Shown: piece by piece, positions 8,553 through 16,978 of the stretch
Position numbering within the stretch: position 1 is the stretch's first letter
How the letters are laid out: the number at the start of each line of letters is the position of its first letter
NCBI GenBank assembly: GCA_022568135.1
Contig: JADFFQ010000014.1
Coordinates: 1 to 64,000, forward strand
DNA from: Planctomycetota bacterium
Lineage (GTDB): Bacteria; Planctomycetota; Phycisphaerae; Phycisphaerales; SM1A02
Direction: 5' to 3'
Length of the DNA stretch: 64,000 nt
Notes under the pieces: generated by a model
Seen by the model: only the letters and a program-made list of their open reading frames with translations
Databases searched by the model: none
What the model was told of the DNA's origin: nothing
Translations under genes and position numbers: made by a program

Positions 8553-9257
8553 TCACCGCCGTCCGCGGGCGCGACCTCGAGCGCCGGCCGCCTTGGAATC
8601 GAGCTGCTCCTCTTCACGATCGGTATACATTCCTTTGAAGACCCACACCTTCACGCCGATCGTGCCGTAGGTCGTCAGGCTATGCACGCAGGCGTAATCC
8701 ACGTTGGCCTGAAGCGTCGAAAGTGGGATCGAGCCCAGCCGCGTCTGGAACTTGCGCGACATCTCAGCCCCGCCGAGACGTCCGGAGAGCAGGATGCGCA
8801 CGCCTTTGGCGCCCGCGTGCATCGCCGCTTCACATCGCTGCTTGACCATCCGCCGGAAGTTCGTCCGCTTCTTCATTTGCTCGGCAACCGCCTCAGCGAT
8901 GAGCCTCGCGTCGGTATCGGGGCTTTTGATCTCGACGATCTTCGCCAAGACCTTGCGCCCGGTGAGGGCCTGCAGATTCTGCGTGAGCAGATCGATCTCT
9001 TGACCTTTGGGGCCGATGACCAGGCCCGGGCGGGCGGTCTTGAGGATCACGGTGAGTTCCTCGCGCGTCCGTTCGATGTGAATATCCGATACCGCCGCGA
9101 AGGGAGGCGTGCGGTTGAGGCGCCGGTCCACAAACTCGCGGATTCGATAGTCCTCCACCAGCAGCTCGGCGAACAGCGCCTTGGGTGCGTACCAGCGGGA
9201 CTTATGTCCTTCGGTGATGCCGACACGAAATCCGAATGGGTGCGTCTTCTGCCCCAT
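8553..9257 (-). CDS. rpsC: 30S ribosomal protein S3
   Basis: S3, 234 residues, forms the mRNA entry channel with S4 and S5. It begins MGQKTHPFGFRVGITEGHKS, has the KH-domain stretch ARPGLVIGPKGQEIDLLTQN, and the C-terminal signature RLGGAEMSRKFQTRLGSIPL with GTIGVKVWVFKG. Standard position between rplV and rplP. Confidence 0.97.
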   Translation of the reverse strand: MGQKTHPFGFRVGITEGHKSRWYAPKALFAELLVEDYRIREFVDRRLNRTPPFAAVSDIHIERTREELTVILKTARPGLVIGPKGQEIDLLTQNLQALTGRKVLAKIVEIKSPDTDARLIAEAVAEQMKKRTNFRRMVKQRCEAAMHAGAKGVRILLSGRLGGAEMSRKFQTRLGSIPLSTLQANVDYACVHSLTTYGTIGVKVWVFKGMYTDREEEQLDSKAAGARGRARGRR

Positions 9258-9260
9258 GGG

Positions 9261-9593
9261 TCAGCTCCTCTCGTCCAGGGCGATGTAAAGGTGGCTGCTG
9301 GCCTTACAGAATGGATGGGACCGGCCACGATCCTTGGGTCGCCAGCGCTTCAGCCTCGGCCCTTCATCGACCCGCGATTCACAAATATAGAGATTGCGGA
9401 CGTCCGCATCGCCCTCCTCGGCATTGGCGATCGCGCTGCGCAGGACAGCCTTGAAATACCAAGCCGCCCGCTTGCGGGCGAATTGCAGCGCGGTCAGCGC
9501 CTCGTCGATCTTCATGCCGCGGATCATCTGGGCCACCAGGCGAGCCTTGCGAGGCGCGATGCGTGCATATCGATGGGTGGCTCGGTAGGTCAT
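9261..9593 (-). CDS. rplV: 50S ribosomal protein L22
   Basis: L22 lines the exit tunnel. From the ATG at 9593 it has 110 residues, beginning MTYRATHRYARIAPRKARLV, the family's usual opening; a TTG four codons upstream (9605) is an alternative. The beta-hairpin region around RVDEGPRLKRWRPKDRGRS is present. It starts close behind rpsS and is followed by rpsC after 3 nt. Confidence 0.95.
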   Translation of the reverse strand: MTYRATHRYARIAPRKARLVAQMIRGMKIDEALTALQFARKRAAWYFKAVLRSAIANAEEGDADVRNLYICESRVDEGPRLKRWRPKDRGRSHPFCKASSHLYIALDERS

Positions 9594-9620
9594 GGGATTC
9601 GCCAAACGTAGCGGCTGTGA

Positions 9621-9905
9621 TCAGTGGCGCAGCTTGACCCTATCCTTCTTTTGGGTGTGCCCCCGGAAGATCCGGGTGGGGCTGAACTCGCCGAGCTTAT
9701 GGCCAACCATGTCCTCCGTGCAAAAAACGTCGGTGAAGTGCCGACCGTTATGCACCTGGAAGATGTGGCCGACGAACTCGGGAACGATGGTGCAGGCTCT
9801 CGCCCAGGTCTTGATGGGGAGGCGCTTGTTCTGCGCATTGAGCCGCTGAATCTTCCCGTAAAGCTTCTCGTCAACGTATGGGCCCTTTTTTAGCGATCGT
9901 GACAT
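9621..9905 (-). CDS. rpsS: 30S ribosomal protein S19
   Basis: S19, 94 residues, is in the 30S head near the A-site finger. It starts [20 protein letters not shown] and shows the signature [20 protein letters not shown] plus [20 protein letters not shown]. Length normal. It follows rplB after 103 nt rich in tandem repeats. Confidence 0.97.
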   Translation of the reverse strand: MSRSLKKGPYVDEKLYGKIQRLNAQNKRLPIKTWARACTIVPEFVGHIFQVHNGRHFTDVFCTEDMVGHKLGEFSPTRIFRGHTQKKDRVKLRH

Positions 9906-9912
9906 GGGGGGA

Positions 9913-10001
9913 GGGCAGGGATTAGGGGTTAGGGGTTAGGGGTTAGGCAGCGCGCAATCTCGGTGCCTTGATGCCTTGGTGCCTTGATGCCTTGATGCCT
10001 T
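9913..10001. repeat. Heptamer tract D and adjoining octamer tract
   Basis: Two tracts in the rplB-rpsS gap. 9913-9947: GGGCAGG, GATTAGG, then GGTTAGG three times (period 7). 9962-10001: GGTGCCTT, GATGCCTT, GGTGCCTT, GATGCCTT twice (period 8). Together they occupy most of the 103-nt gap inside the operon. Confidence 0.85.
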
Positions 10002-10008
10002 CTTGTCA

Positions 10009-10878
10009 TCAGACTTTCAACTGTCCGTATCGCCTGGATTTTCGGCGACGAAGGATTCGAGCGTCGGTCCATCTGCCGCGGGGCCGGGTGCGTCCACCCT
10101 TGGACTTGGTGCCGGAGGCACTAGCCGGCTCGCGCCGGCCCTTGGATCGACCTTCACCACCCCCCAGTGGATGGCAGGCGTGATCCTTGGCCACTCCACG
10201 GACCTTCGGCTTGCGCCCCCGCCATCGGTTCCGGCCGGCCTTGCCCAGCTTGATGTTCTGATGATCTGCGTTGTCGAGCTGCCCGATGGTCGCCCGACAC
10301 TTCACCGATACCTGGCGGATTTCGCCGGAGGGCAGGACCAGCGTCGCCCATCGCCCCTCACGGTTGGTCAGGCGAGCCCCCGCCCCGGCCGAGCGACACA
10401 GCCCACCGCCCTTGCCCGGCTCGAACTCGATGTTATGCAAGGTCAGACCGGTCGGGATGTGCCTCAGCGGCATGCAATTGCCCGGCGTGGGCTCAATGGC
10501 TTCGGCCGAACTCACGACCACCTCGCCGACGGTCAGGCCATGTGGCGCGAGGATGTACCGCTTGGTGCCATCCGCATATTGCAACAGCGCGATATGGCAG
10601 GTGCGATTGGGGTCGTACTCGATGCCGATCACCGTTGCGGGCATGTCGTCCTTGGTCCGTCGGAAGTCGATGAGGCGGTATCTCCGCTTGTGTCCCTGGC
10701 CCCGGCCGCGCACCGTGATCTTGCCCTGGTTGTTCCGCCCGCCGGTCTTGGGAAGCGGGCGCAGCAGGGACTTTTCAGGCCGATCCTTGGTGACCTCCGT
10801 GTGAAGGTTGACCGAGGCGTTGCGCCGGGCGTTGGTTGTCGGTTTGTAGAGGCGAAGGCCCATGGGTGTTGGTTTCAT
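10009..10878 (-). CDS. rplB: 50S ribosomal protein L2
   Basis: L2, 289 residues, is needed for subunit joining and peptidyl transferase activity. It starts MKPTPMGLRLYKPTTNARRN and has the RNA-binding region KITVRGRGQGHKRRYRLIDF. Near the C-terminus the nearly invariant loop usually read as NPVDHPHGGGEG is here HACHPLGGGEG: the first His (residue 236) is kept but the second is Leu238 and the preceding residues differ. The rest of the family pattern is intact, with a basic end (RRRKSRRYGQLKV). Confidence 0.97.
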   Translation of the reverse strand: MKPTPMGLRLYKPTTNARRNASVNLHTEVTKDRPEKSLLRPLPKTGGRNNQGKITVRGRGQGHKRRYRLIDFRRTKDDMPATVIGIEYDPNRTCHIALLQYADGTKRYILAPHGLTVGEVVVSSAEAIEPTPGNCMPLRHIPTGLTLHNIEFEPGKGGGLCRSAGAGARLTNREGRWATLVLPSGEIRQVSVKCRATIGQLDNADHQNIKLGKAGRNRWRGRKPKVRGVAKDHACHPLGGGEGRSKGRREPASASGTKSKGGRTRPRGRWTDARILRRRKSRRYGQLKV

Positions 10879-10915
10879 TGGCCCCGGGAAAGCCGGGGAC
10901 TCTACGATTCACGAA

Positions 10916-11197
10916 CTAGAACAACTCGATCCTGTCTTCGGGATGGATCTTCACGATTGCGCGCTTGGTGGCCGGGGTGAGGACCTGGCCGTAGCGGTAC
11001 CGGCGCAGCTTGCCGGGACGTTTCTGCGTCGCCACGCTGGTCACCCGCACGCCGTATAACTGCTCGATCGCCCGCTTGATCTGCGGCTTGGTCGCACGGC
11101 GCTCGACGTGGAACGCGTACCGGTTGAACTCACTGGAGGCGAAGGTGGCCTTCTCGGTGATCATCGGCTTCTTGATGATGGTTGTCGGTTCCATCAT
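10916..11197 (-). CDS. rplW: 50S ribosomal protein L23
   Basis: L23, 93 residues from the ATG at 11197 (MMEPTTIIKKPMITEKATFA), lies at the exit tunnel and is the docking site for trigger factor and SRP. It ends with PATKRAIVKIHPEDRIELF. The ATG overlaps the rplD stop (TGATG), so translation is probably coupled; a second ATG follows directly at 11194. A purine-rich ribosome binding site lies inside the end of rplD. Confidence 0.96.
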   Translation of the reverse strand: MMEPTTIIKKPMITEKATFASSEFNRYAFHVERRATKPQIKRAIEQLYGVRVTSVATQKRPGKLRRYRYGQVLTPATKRAIVKIHPEDRIELF

Positions 11198-11856
11198 CAG
11201 GAGTCCCCCCGCTCGGGGGGCTTCGGCCACGCCGAACCGTCCAGAAACGCTTGCAGGGAAGCCTTGTCCACAACGAGATACCGATGGTTGAGCAGTTCGA
11301 AGGCGTTGAGCTGCTCAATGCGCAGGGTGTCTACATTGGGCAGGTTCCGAGCGGACAAGGCGGCGTTGCGGTTCGCCCCCGCCAGGGCAAGCAGACACGT
11401 GCGATCGATCCCCACGGCATCGAGGACCGCCCGCAGGTCGCGCGTCTTGGGAGCGTTGAAGGTCAGGTTGACGAAGCACTTGACTTCGTCATCCAAGATC
11501 TTCGCCAGCAGCGCATTGCGGTTGGCCAGGCGCCGCATCTTCTTGGGCATACGAAGGCGGAACTCTTGATGGGTCTTGCGCTTGGCGAACGCAACACCCC
11601 CGCCTCGGCGGATGTTGGTTCGACTCGGACCCATGCGAGCGTTGCCGGTGCCTTTTTGGCGAAACAGCTTTCGCGTTGAGCCCTCCACCAGCGACCGATT
11701 GCGGGTGCGGGCGGAGCCCTGACGGCGGTTGGCGTGGAACATGACATAGGCCTGCTTGAGCAACTGTGGGCGGACCTCGCGCCCAAGCATTGCCTCGTCG
11801 ATCGCCAAGGTCTCTACCTGCTTGCCGTTCTTGTCGTAGATAGGCAGTTGAATCAT
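11197..11856 (-). CDS. rplD: 50S ribosomal protein L4
   Basis: L4, 219 residues, with the extended tunnel loop KLFRQKGTGNARMGPSRTNI and the globular part VDTLRIEQLNAFELLNHRYL. In E. coli L4 also represses its own operon through the S10 leader. Here the gene is preceded by a 168-nt gap, the longest in this part of the operon, with a small perfect hairpin 12 nt before the ATG. It overlaps rplW by one base. Confidence 0.97.
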   Translation of the reverse strand: MIQLPIYDKNGKQVETLAIDEAMLGREVRPQLLKQAYVMFHANRRQGSARTRNRSLVEGSTRKLFRQKGTGNARMGPSRTNIRRGGGVAFAKRKTHQEFRLRMPKKMRRLANRNALLAKILDDEVKCFVNLTFNAPKTRDLRAVLDAVGIDRTCLLALAGANRNAALSARNLPNVDTLRIEQLNAFELLNHRYLVVDKASLQAFLDGSAWPKPPERGDS

Positions 11857-11867
11857 CGTTGGTACCT

Positions 11868-11883
11868 GACGGGTAGCCCCGTC
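11868..11883 (-). promoter_or_regulatory. Hairpin just upstream of rplD
   Basis: Perfect 6-bp stem GACGGG/CCCGTC with a 4-nt loop, ending 12 nt before the rplD start and so close to its ribosome binding site. It lies in a 168-nt untranslated gap between rplC and rplD. A role in controlling rplD translation is possible but is inference from position only. Confidence 0.3.
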
Positions 11884-12024
11884 TCTTTCGCCTCACCCTC
11901 CACGGCGTGCGTCGGCGCCGATCTGCCGGGCAGGGTTCTTGACTCGGCTGTCTGGGTCAAACTGTCGCGATAGTGCGGTTCCGCGCCCCGATCCCGAGGC
12001 AACGGCCTGCACGATCACCGGCTG

Positions 12025-12714
12025 TCATGTGCCGGTTTCCGCGAGCTTGGCTTTACTCCTGTAGAGTCGCTTGGCTTCTCGAATAAACAGTAATCCACGA
12101 TTCGGCCCGGGCACCGGCCCCTTGACCAGAAGCAGGTTCCGCGGTTGGTCGATCTTGACCACATCCAGGCTTCGAGCAGTCTGCCGGCGACCGCCCATCC
12201 GCCCAGCCATGCGCTTACCCTTCTTGGGCTTGGGGCCCGTCCCAAGGTCAGTGGCGTGACCGCCGATCGACCCCCCTGCACGGTGCGCTCGCTGGGTGCC
12301 GTGGCTGGCCGGAAACCCCTTGAACCCGTGTCGCTTCATCACCCCCGCAAAGCCTTTGCCTTTGCTGATCCCGGTCACATCCACGAACTTGACGTCCTCA
12401 AAGACGCGCACATCGATGGTTTGACCGACCTGATACTCGCTGCAAGCATTGTCATCACCCAGCCGCTGCTCTCGATGAAACCGCTTCGGCGACGTGCCGG
12501 CCTTGAAATCGTGGGCGATCAGAGGCATCGTGCTGCGACGGGGCTTGACATCCTCGAACGCCAACTGCACGGCGCTGTATCCGTCGATTGGGGTCGTCTT
12601 CACCTGGGTGACCGCGCATGGACCGGCCTCGATCACGGTGACGGGGATGTTTCGCCCGTCGCTCATGAAGTAGCGGGTCATTCCGATTTTGCGCCCCAGC
12701 AAAGCAGCGGGCAT
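12025..12714 (-). CDS. rplC: 50S ribosomal protein L3
   Basis: L3, 229 residues from the ATG at 12714 (MPAALLGRKIGMTRYFMSDG), reaches into the peptidyl transferase centre. The signature loop KGFAGVMKRHGFKGFPASHG and the segment GSIGGHATDLGTGPKPKKGK are present, as is MGGRRQTARSLDVVKIDQ. The open frame continues upstream toward rpsJ but lacks L3 similarity. Followed by an unusually long gap before rplD. Confidence 0.97.
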   Translation of the reverse strand: MPAALLGRKIGMTRYFMSDGRNIPVTVIEAGPCAVTQVKTTPIDGYSAVQLAFEDVKPRRSTMPLIAHDFKAGTSPKRFHREQRLGDDNACSEYQVGQTIDVRVFEDVKFVDVTGISKGKGFAGVMKRHGFKGFPASHGTQRAHRAGGSIGGHATDLGTGPKPKKGKRMAGRMGGRRQTARSLDVVKIDQPRNLLLVKGPVPGPNRGLLFIREAKRLYRSKAKLAETGT

Positions 12715-12827
12715 GGCAGGTTCGCTCCTGGCTGTCCCACGCCTGATCGACTGGATCAGTTCAACGGGCAGCACAATGGTCTCTACGAAATGAGCGGCCG
12801 CAGGGGGCGGACCGCTCATTGGTTCAA

Positions 12828-13136
12828 CTATGCTTTGATCTTGATAAAAACGCCGGCCGGGACCACCAGACGATTGAGGGCCTCGACCGTGCGGGCATTG
12901 GGCTCCGTGATATCAATGATGCGCTTGTGCGTCCTGATTTCGAACTGTTCACGTGACTTCTTATGGATGAACGGACCACGGTTCACCGTGTAGATCTCCC
13001 TGCGGGTCGGCAGCGGAATGGGACCGGCCACCTTCGCCCCGGTCCGCTGGGCGTGATCGACGATCTCGCGAGCCGAGACGTCCAGCGCATGGTGGTCGTA
13101 TGCCTCCATACGGATTCGAATCCGACCGTCGCTCAT
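12828..13136 (-). CDS. rpsJ: 30S ribosomal protein S10
   Basis: S10, 102 residues, is in the 30S head and (as NusE) also takes part in antitermination. It begins [20 protein letters not shown] and contains the signature [20 protein letters not shown]. It is the first gene of the operon: no rpsL-rpsG-fusA-tuf genes precede it here, and a promoter lies about 110-130 nt upstream. Confidence 0.97.
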   Translation of the reverse strand: MSDGRIRIRMEAYDHHALDVSAREIVDHAQRTGAKVAGPIPLPTRREIYTVNRGPFIHKKSREQFEIRTHKRIIDITEPNARTVEALNRLVVPAGVFIKIKA

Positions 13137-13242
13137 CTCGAAGGTGGTACCTACAAAAGTCGCCCGACCAACGCCAGGGTTTCTCGGGCAACCCAGCGAC
13201 GGCCGCGCTCAAGCTCAGTCCACGAAGCCGCGAAACAGCCTG

Positions 13243-13270
13243 ATAATACGCCTGCCTGCGGCCCTGTCAA
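13243..13270 (-). promoter_or_regulatory. Sigma70-type promoter of the ribosomal operon
   Basis: Read on the minus strand there is a perfect -35 box TTGACA (13270-13265), a 16-nt spacer and a -10 box TATTAT (13248-13243). Transcription would start near 13236, leaving a ~100-nt leader before rpsJ. The position upstream of the first gene of a 25-gene operon fits a strong housekeeping promoter. Not experimentally shown. Confidence 0.75.
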
Positions 13271-13399
13271 CAGCAACCCCAGCGCGGGGAGTCGTGCGCG
13301 GATCGGCGAAGGCCCAATACCGCTCGATCGACCTTGCAATGGCAACTATGCTCACAAGCCGCCCAGACCCCAGAACCGCTCGACCGATCGCCGATCCGG

Positions 13400-14830
13400 A
13401 TGATGCCAGCAATGCTCAGGCTCGCCACCACCTTGCTTGCGACCTCGCTCGCCGCGGGACCAACCACGACCCAGCCGGCAGAGGAATCGAGCACGAACGC
13501 CGCTGCGGCGGGGCTGGACCCGGCGCCTTGGGTGGCCGAGCCGCTGGGATTGCAGATGCACGTGCCCGCCGGCGCCGTCATCACCGCCCAGGTCGTCCAG
13601 GGCCGCGTGAGCTACCTGATCAGTGGAACCCGCGGTGGGTCCACCTGGAGCATGCGGATTGGGTCGGTCACCTCAACGCTGGCCCAGGCGTCGGCCTCGG
13701 CCCTCGTCGATGAGCAGTTCAGAGCGGTCGAGGCAACCGGCCGCCCGTATCGCGTCCTTGCCAATGAGCCGAGGCGGTACGGCGATGTCGACGGTCAGCT
13801 CCTGTACCTGGAGCAGACACTGGAGACTGAGGCGAAGGTCTGCAACGGCTGGCTCATCCTGCCCACGTCCCCGCAAACCTTCCTCGTGTTCTTCATCGTG
13901 ACCGGCGCGGATCATTTGGCGAGGCTGCGCCCCGTGTTTGACGCCAGCTTCGCAACGATCAAGCTTCGCAGCCCGGACGAAATGGTTGAGCGCCGCCGGG
14001 CTCGGCTGGCCCGAGGCCAGGCGATCATCAAAACGTTTTCGCCCGATCGGCTCAGGTCGGTGCTGGGCCGGCGGCTGTGGTACCGCATCTACCAGCCGGC
14101 CGTGTCTGGGAAGCGCGACGATGACACCGAACTGGGGTATCTCAGCATGCAATGTTCCGAGGCGATGCGAGGCGCTGTTGACCCGCAAAGATCGCCGGAC
14201 ACCTACAGCACGATGGAGAGCCGGCCGGGGCTGATGGTGCTTATCGAGGCTAGGGGCGTCCTCGACGCTCAAGCCAAACGCTACCTCGACGTCCAAGGCC
14301 GCTATTGGATGGCCTGGGACCGCAGCGAAGAAACCTGGTCGAACCTCCAGACTCATCGGGACGGCGAGGTGTCTCGCACCATGGCTGAGACCGGCGTGCG
14401 CACCGCACCGGAGCCGAGATTCCCCCACGGCACGCTCACCGTCATTCACAGCTCCAAGGAGCGGTTCACGCGAGACCCCAAGGAGTGGAGCATCCCCAAC
14501 GAAGCGTACCTCTCCCAGCCGGAGGTGTTCATGCTGGGAAGCCTGCTGCCCCGAGACGGCACGTTGACCGGCGAGATGGCCTTCTACTACTACGATTCCA
14601 GGCTGCAACGCCTTCCGCAACGGGTCGATCGATGGGAACCAGCCGAGGACGGCTCCGGCAACTGGGTGCTGACCACCCAACCGGCCCTCGACGCCGGCTC
14701 CATCACTCAAACATTCGACTCAGCCGGGCATCGAATCAAACGCGTTGACGCCAACGCAACGGTGACCCAGCGAATTGATCCGGCCGAGTTGCGGCGACTC
14801 TGGCTCGCGAAGGGTCTGCTGGCTCCATGA
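13400..14830 (+). CDS. Exported protein of unknown function
   Basis: I do not recognise a family. The chosen start (ATG at 13400; others at 13403 and 13412) gives 476 residues with a signal peptide: MMPAMLRLATTLLATSLAAG, then a Thr/Ser-rich stretch. The remainder is a mixed alpha/beta sequence without membrane segments, rich in charged residues, so it probably acts outside the cytoplasmic membrane. It is divergent from the ribosomal operon and overlaps the next gene by 4 nt (ATGA), so the two are likely co-expressed and perhaps work together. Longer starts upstream lack a signal peptide. Confidence 0.7.
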   Translation: MMPAMLRLATTLLATSLAAGPTTTQPAEESSTNAAAAGLDPAPWVAEPLGLQMHVPAGAVITAQVVQGRVSYLISGTRGGSTWSMRIGSVTSTLAQASASALVDEQFRAVEATGRPYRVLANEPRRYGDVDGQLLYLEQTLETEAKVCNGWLILPTSPQTFLVFFIVTGADHLARLRPVFDASFATIKLRSPDEMVERRRARLARGQAIIKTFSPDRLRSVLGRRLWYRIYQPAVSGKRDDDTELGYLSMQCSEAMRGAVDPQRSPDTYSTMESRPGLMVLIEARGVLDAQAKRYLDVQGRYWMAWDRSEETWSNLQTHRDGEVSRTMAETGVRTAPEPRFPHGTLTVIHSSKERFTRDPKEWSIPNEAYLSQPEVFMLGSLLPRDGTLTGEMAFYYYDSRLQRLPQRVDRWEPAEDGSGNWVLTTQPALDAGSITQTFDSAGHRIKRVDANATVTQRIDPAELRRLWLAKGLLAP

Positions 14831-15573
14831 GGCGGCTTCCCTCGATCATGGCCGCTGTCCTATGCACAATCGCAGCGGCGGGTGGCTGCTCGGCCCCGGC
14901 CCGCTGCGCCGGGTTCCAAAGGCTGGCGAGTCTCCCGGCCGGCGATCCGATCACTGCCGAGGACCTCTATCCCTCGCGCACCGCCGAGTGGTCCTACGTA
15001 GTCACTGCCGGCACCGATGCGGGCGACTCCATCACCCACCGCAGGGCCGACACCAAGCGATTCGACGCAATGTGGGTTGACCACGAAGACGACCGTATCA
15101 GCGAGTTCCAGCGCCGCGACAACCACGGCAATATCGTCATGCCCGCGGTCATTTCACATCGCGACCACACGATCAGCCTTTTCGAGCCGCCACTGATCAT
15201 CGCCTATCAGGCATTGCCCGCCGGCCAGCCGCGGCGCCAGGAAGTTGCCATGCGGGTGGTGGATCTTTCCGACCCGGCCCAGCTGCGGGAGTCCGGCCGC
15301 GCGGTGCAAACCATCGAGTACGTGGACGATCAACGGCTTCGCACGCCGTTGGGTGAGTTCACGGCCAAGCGGGTGATCGTGACTTTCAATGCGGACCTTC
15401 AGTTCGCCCACGCCCAAACGAGTAGCACCCTGTACGTGGTTCCGGTGCTGGGGGCGATTGTTCAACAGCGCCGCGAGGAGGTGCGGATTCTTGGGATCCC
15501 GACCCGCAGCCGGAATCAGACGCTGGTGCTGCGGTCACCGTCGCCTGCGATCGCCTCGGGGGACCAGCGGTAG
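14827..15573 (+). CDS. Probable lipoprotein or exported protein, unknown function
   Basis: 248 residues. The N-terminus MRRLPSIMAAVLCTIAAAGG is followed by Cys21, a possible lipoprotein attachment site (AGGC is a weak lipobox), so a lipid-anchored periplasmic protein is plausible. The body has no recognised motif. It shares an ATGA overlap with the preceding exported protein. Its last ~190 nt overlap the 3' end of the convergent gene on the other strand. Confidence 0.65.
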   Translation: MRRLPSIMAAVLCTIAAAGGCSAPARCAGFQRLASLPAGDPITAEDLYPSRTAEWSYVVTAGTDAGDSITHRRADTKRFDAMWVDHEDDRISEFQRRDNHGNIVMPAVISHRDHTISLFEPPLIIAYQALPAGQPRRQEVAMRVVDLSDPAQLRESGRAVQTIEYVDDQRLRTPLGEFTAKRVIVTFNADLQFAHAQTSSTLYVVPVLGAIVQQRREEVRILGIPTRSRNQTLVLRSPSPAIASGDQR

Positions 15574-16975
15574 CCGCCGGCCGAGTGTCCTTGGCCGGTC
15601 CGGGCATGGCCGCGTTCGCCACCGCATCGGCCAGCGCCTCGATCATTTCGTCTGGATACAAGGGAAACGCCCAGGTTCGGCGATTGATAATCGGCGCATC
15701 GGCCGCCAGCCGGGCGGCTCTTTGAGTCCGCTGCCGGGCGGCCTGGATCGCGTCGCCCCGGCCACGGCGCAGCTCAGCCAGCTGTGCATGCATCTTCCCA
15801 AAGAGGACTCGACGCTGCCGCGAGCGGCGCGGCGCGGCGTTGATCTGCTCCAGCCACCGCTGCTTGGTCGGCCCCGGCCGGGCAGCGCCGGCCGAACGAT
15901 CCGGATCATGCCACAGCCACCTCTGGGCATGCACTGCGGAGGAGAGGTCCAGGCGATCATCCTCGTGAGCCGCCAGCGGCAGGCGGAGGGTGGCGGTGGC
16001 GACCGCGATCGGGCAAGGCTCAACGCCAAGCCAGTCGCGCACCCACAACTCCATCGCCCGGTCGTATGTCGCCCCACCGGTGCCATGAACGAACAGGTCG
16101 CACATGCCCACGCGGACAATCGCGGTCAGGAGCAGCGCCCTCGGCAATAACACAACATCAGCGGCGCCGTGGGAAAGCCACCGTCGCACATCGCCGTCGT
16201 ATGCCCGCCGCCGCCGGTCGTCCGGGCCGATGCGCCAAAGCGGCAGCTCCACTGTGTCGCGCGTGATCGCCAGGGGACCGACACCACCCTCGGGGACGGC
16301 TCGGACCGCGTCGTTGTAGCGCTGGGCACACGCGCGCGGATCGTCGGCCATTTGCTCCAGCATGCCCCGTGCCAACGAGGTGTTCATCAGCCCGGTTGAG
16401 GTGACGTTGATCGTCGGCGAGACCCACCGCGACATCAGGTCTGCCAGCGCCGCGGCCATCTGAAGCGCCGCATTGCCGGCATGACGATGGGCCGCCACCG
16501 CCGCAAAGATTCGCTCAATGCCGCTTTGAACCAAGGGCAGAGCAAGCGGCAGGTCCATCGGAACCGCTGGCGGCGCAAAGGCCGGATGCCGCCCCATCGG
16601 CACCTCTTCTCGCCGGGGCGTCAACGTGATCGTGTGCACCGCAAGGGAACCGTCGGTTCGGCGCAGGGGGACGTCGAACCGGTCAAAGGCCTGCGTGTGC
16701 TGATCAACGATGAGGTTCGCGGTCCCGAGGCGATCCCCCCCGGCGGCCAACGCCTCGACCATCAGGTACTTGGCGAGGATGCCCGGATGCCAAAGCATCG
16801 TCTGGTGTCCGGTGGCGACGATCGGTCGATCGGCCGCCAACCCCAGCTCACCGCGCGTGGTTCGGCGCCATTCTTGCAACGACCGGCCGTGCCAGTGGCC
16901 CGATGGCTCCGATGCAAGCAGATCCCTGCAGCGCGCACAGTTCGGCTCGATGCTCAACTCGACGTTCGCGTTCAC
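15386..16975 (-). CDS. Uncharacterised protein, distant BshC resemblance
   Basis: 529 residues starting at a GTG just after the glycosyltransferase gene. The segment PIVATGHQTMLWHPGILAKY and the later LFVHGTGGATYDRAMELW recall two conserved sites of BshC, the cysteine-adding enzyme of bacillithiol synthesis (TGQQxGLxGGPLY and GGPGELAYW in that family). The resemblance is by eye and distant. The last ~65 residues are low-complexity and overlap the convergent gene 14827-15573 by 188 nt, so the true C-terminus may be shorter or frameshifted. Function uncertain. Confidence 0.5.
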   Translation of the reverse strand: MNANVELSIEPNCARCRDLLASEPSGHWHGRSLQEWRRTTRGELGLAADRPIVATGHQTMLWHPGILAKYLMVEALAAGGDRLGTANLIVDQHTQAFDRFDVPLRRTDGSLAVHTITLTPRREEVPMGRHPAFAPPAVPMDLPLALPLVQSGIERIFAAVAAHRHAGNAALQMAAALADLMSRWVSPTINVTSTGLMNTSLARGMLEQMADDPRACAQRYNDAVRAVPEGGVGPLAITRDTVELPLWRIGPDDRRRRAYDGDVRRWLSHGAADVVLLPRALLLTAIVRVGMCDLFVHGTGGATYDRAMELWVRDWLGVEPCPIAVATATLRLPLAAHEDDRLDLSSAVHAQRWLWHDPDRSAGAARPGPTKQRWLEQINAAPRRSRQRRVLFGKMHAQLAELRRGRGDAIQAARQRTQRAARLAADAPIINRRTWAFPLYPDEMIEALADAVANAAMPGPAKDTRPAATAGPPRRSQATVTAAPASDSGCGSGSQESAPPRGAVEQSPPAPEPRTGCYSFGRGRTEGPH

Positions 16976-16978
16976 CCG

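Noticed and set aside
9913-9947. Telomere-like GGTTAGG repeats
   Set aside because: Only a few units, internal to a bacterial operon, and part of the wider 7-bp repeat family.
10003-10980. 325-codon plus-strand frame opposite rplB
   Set aside because: Shadow of L2; no recognisable domain and atypical composition.
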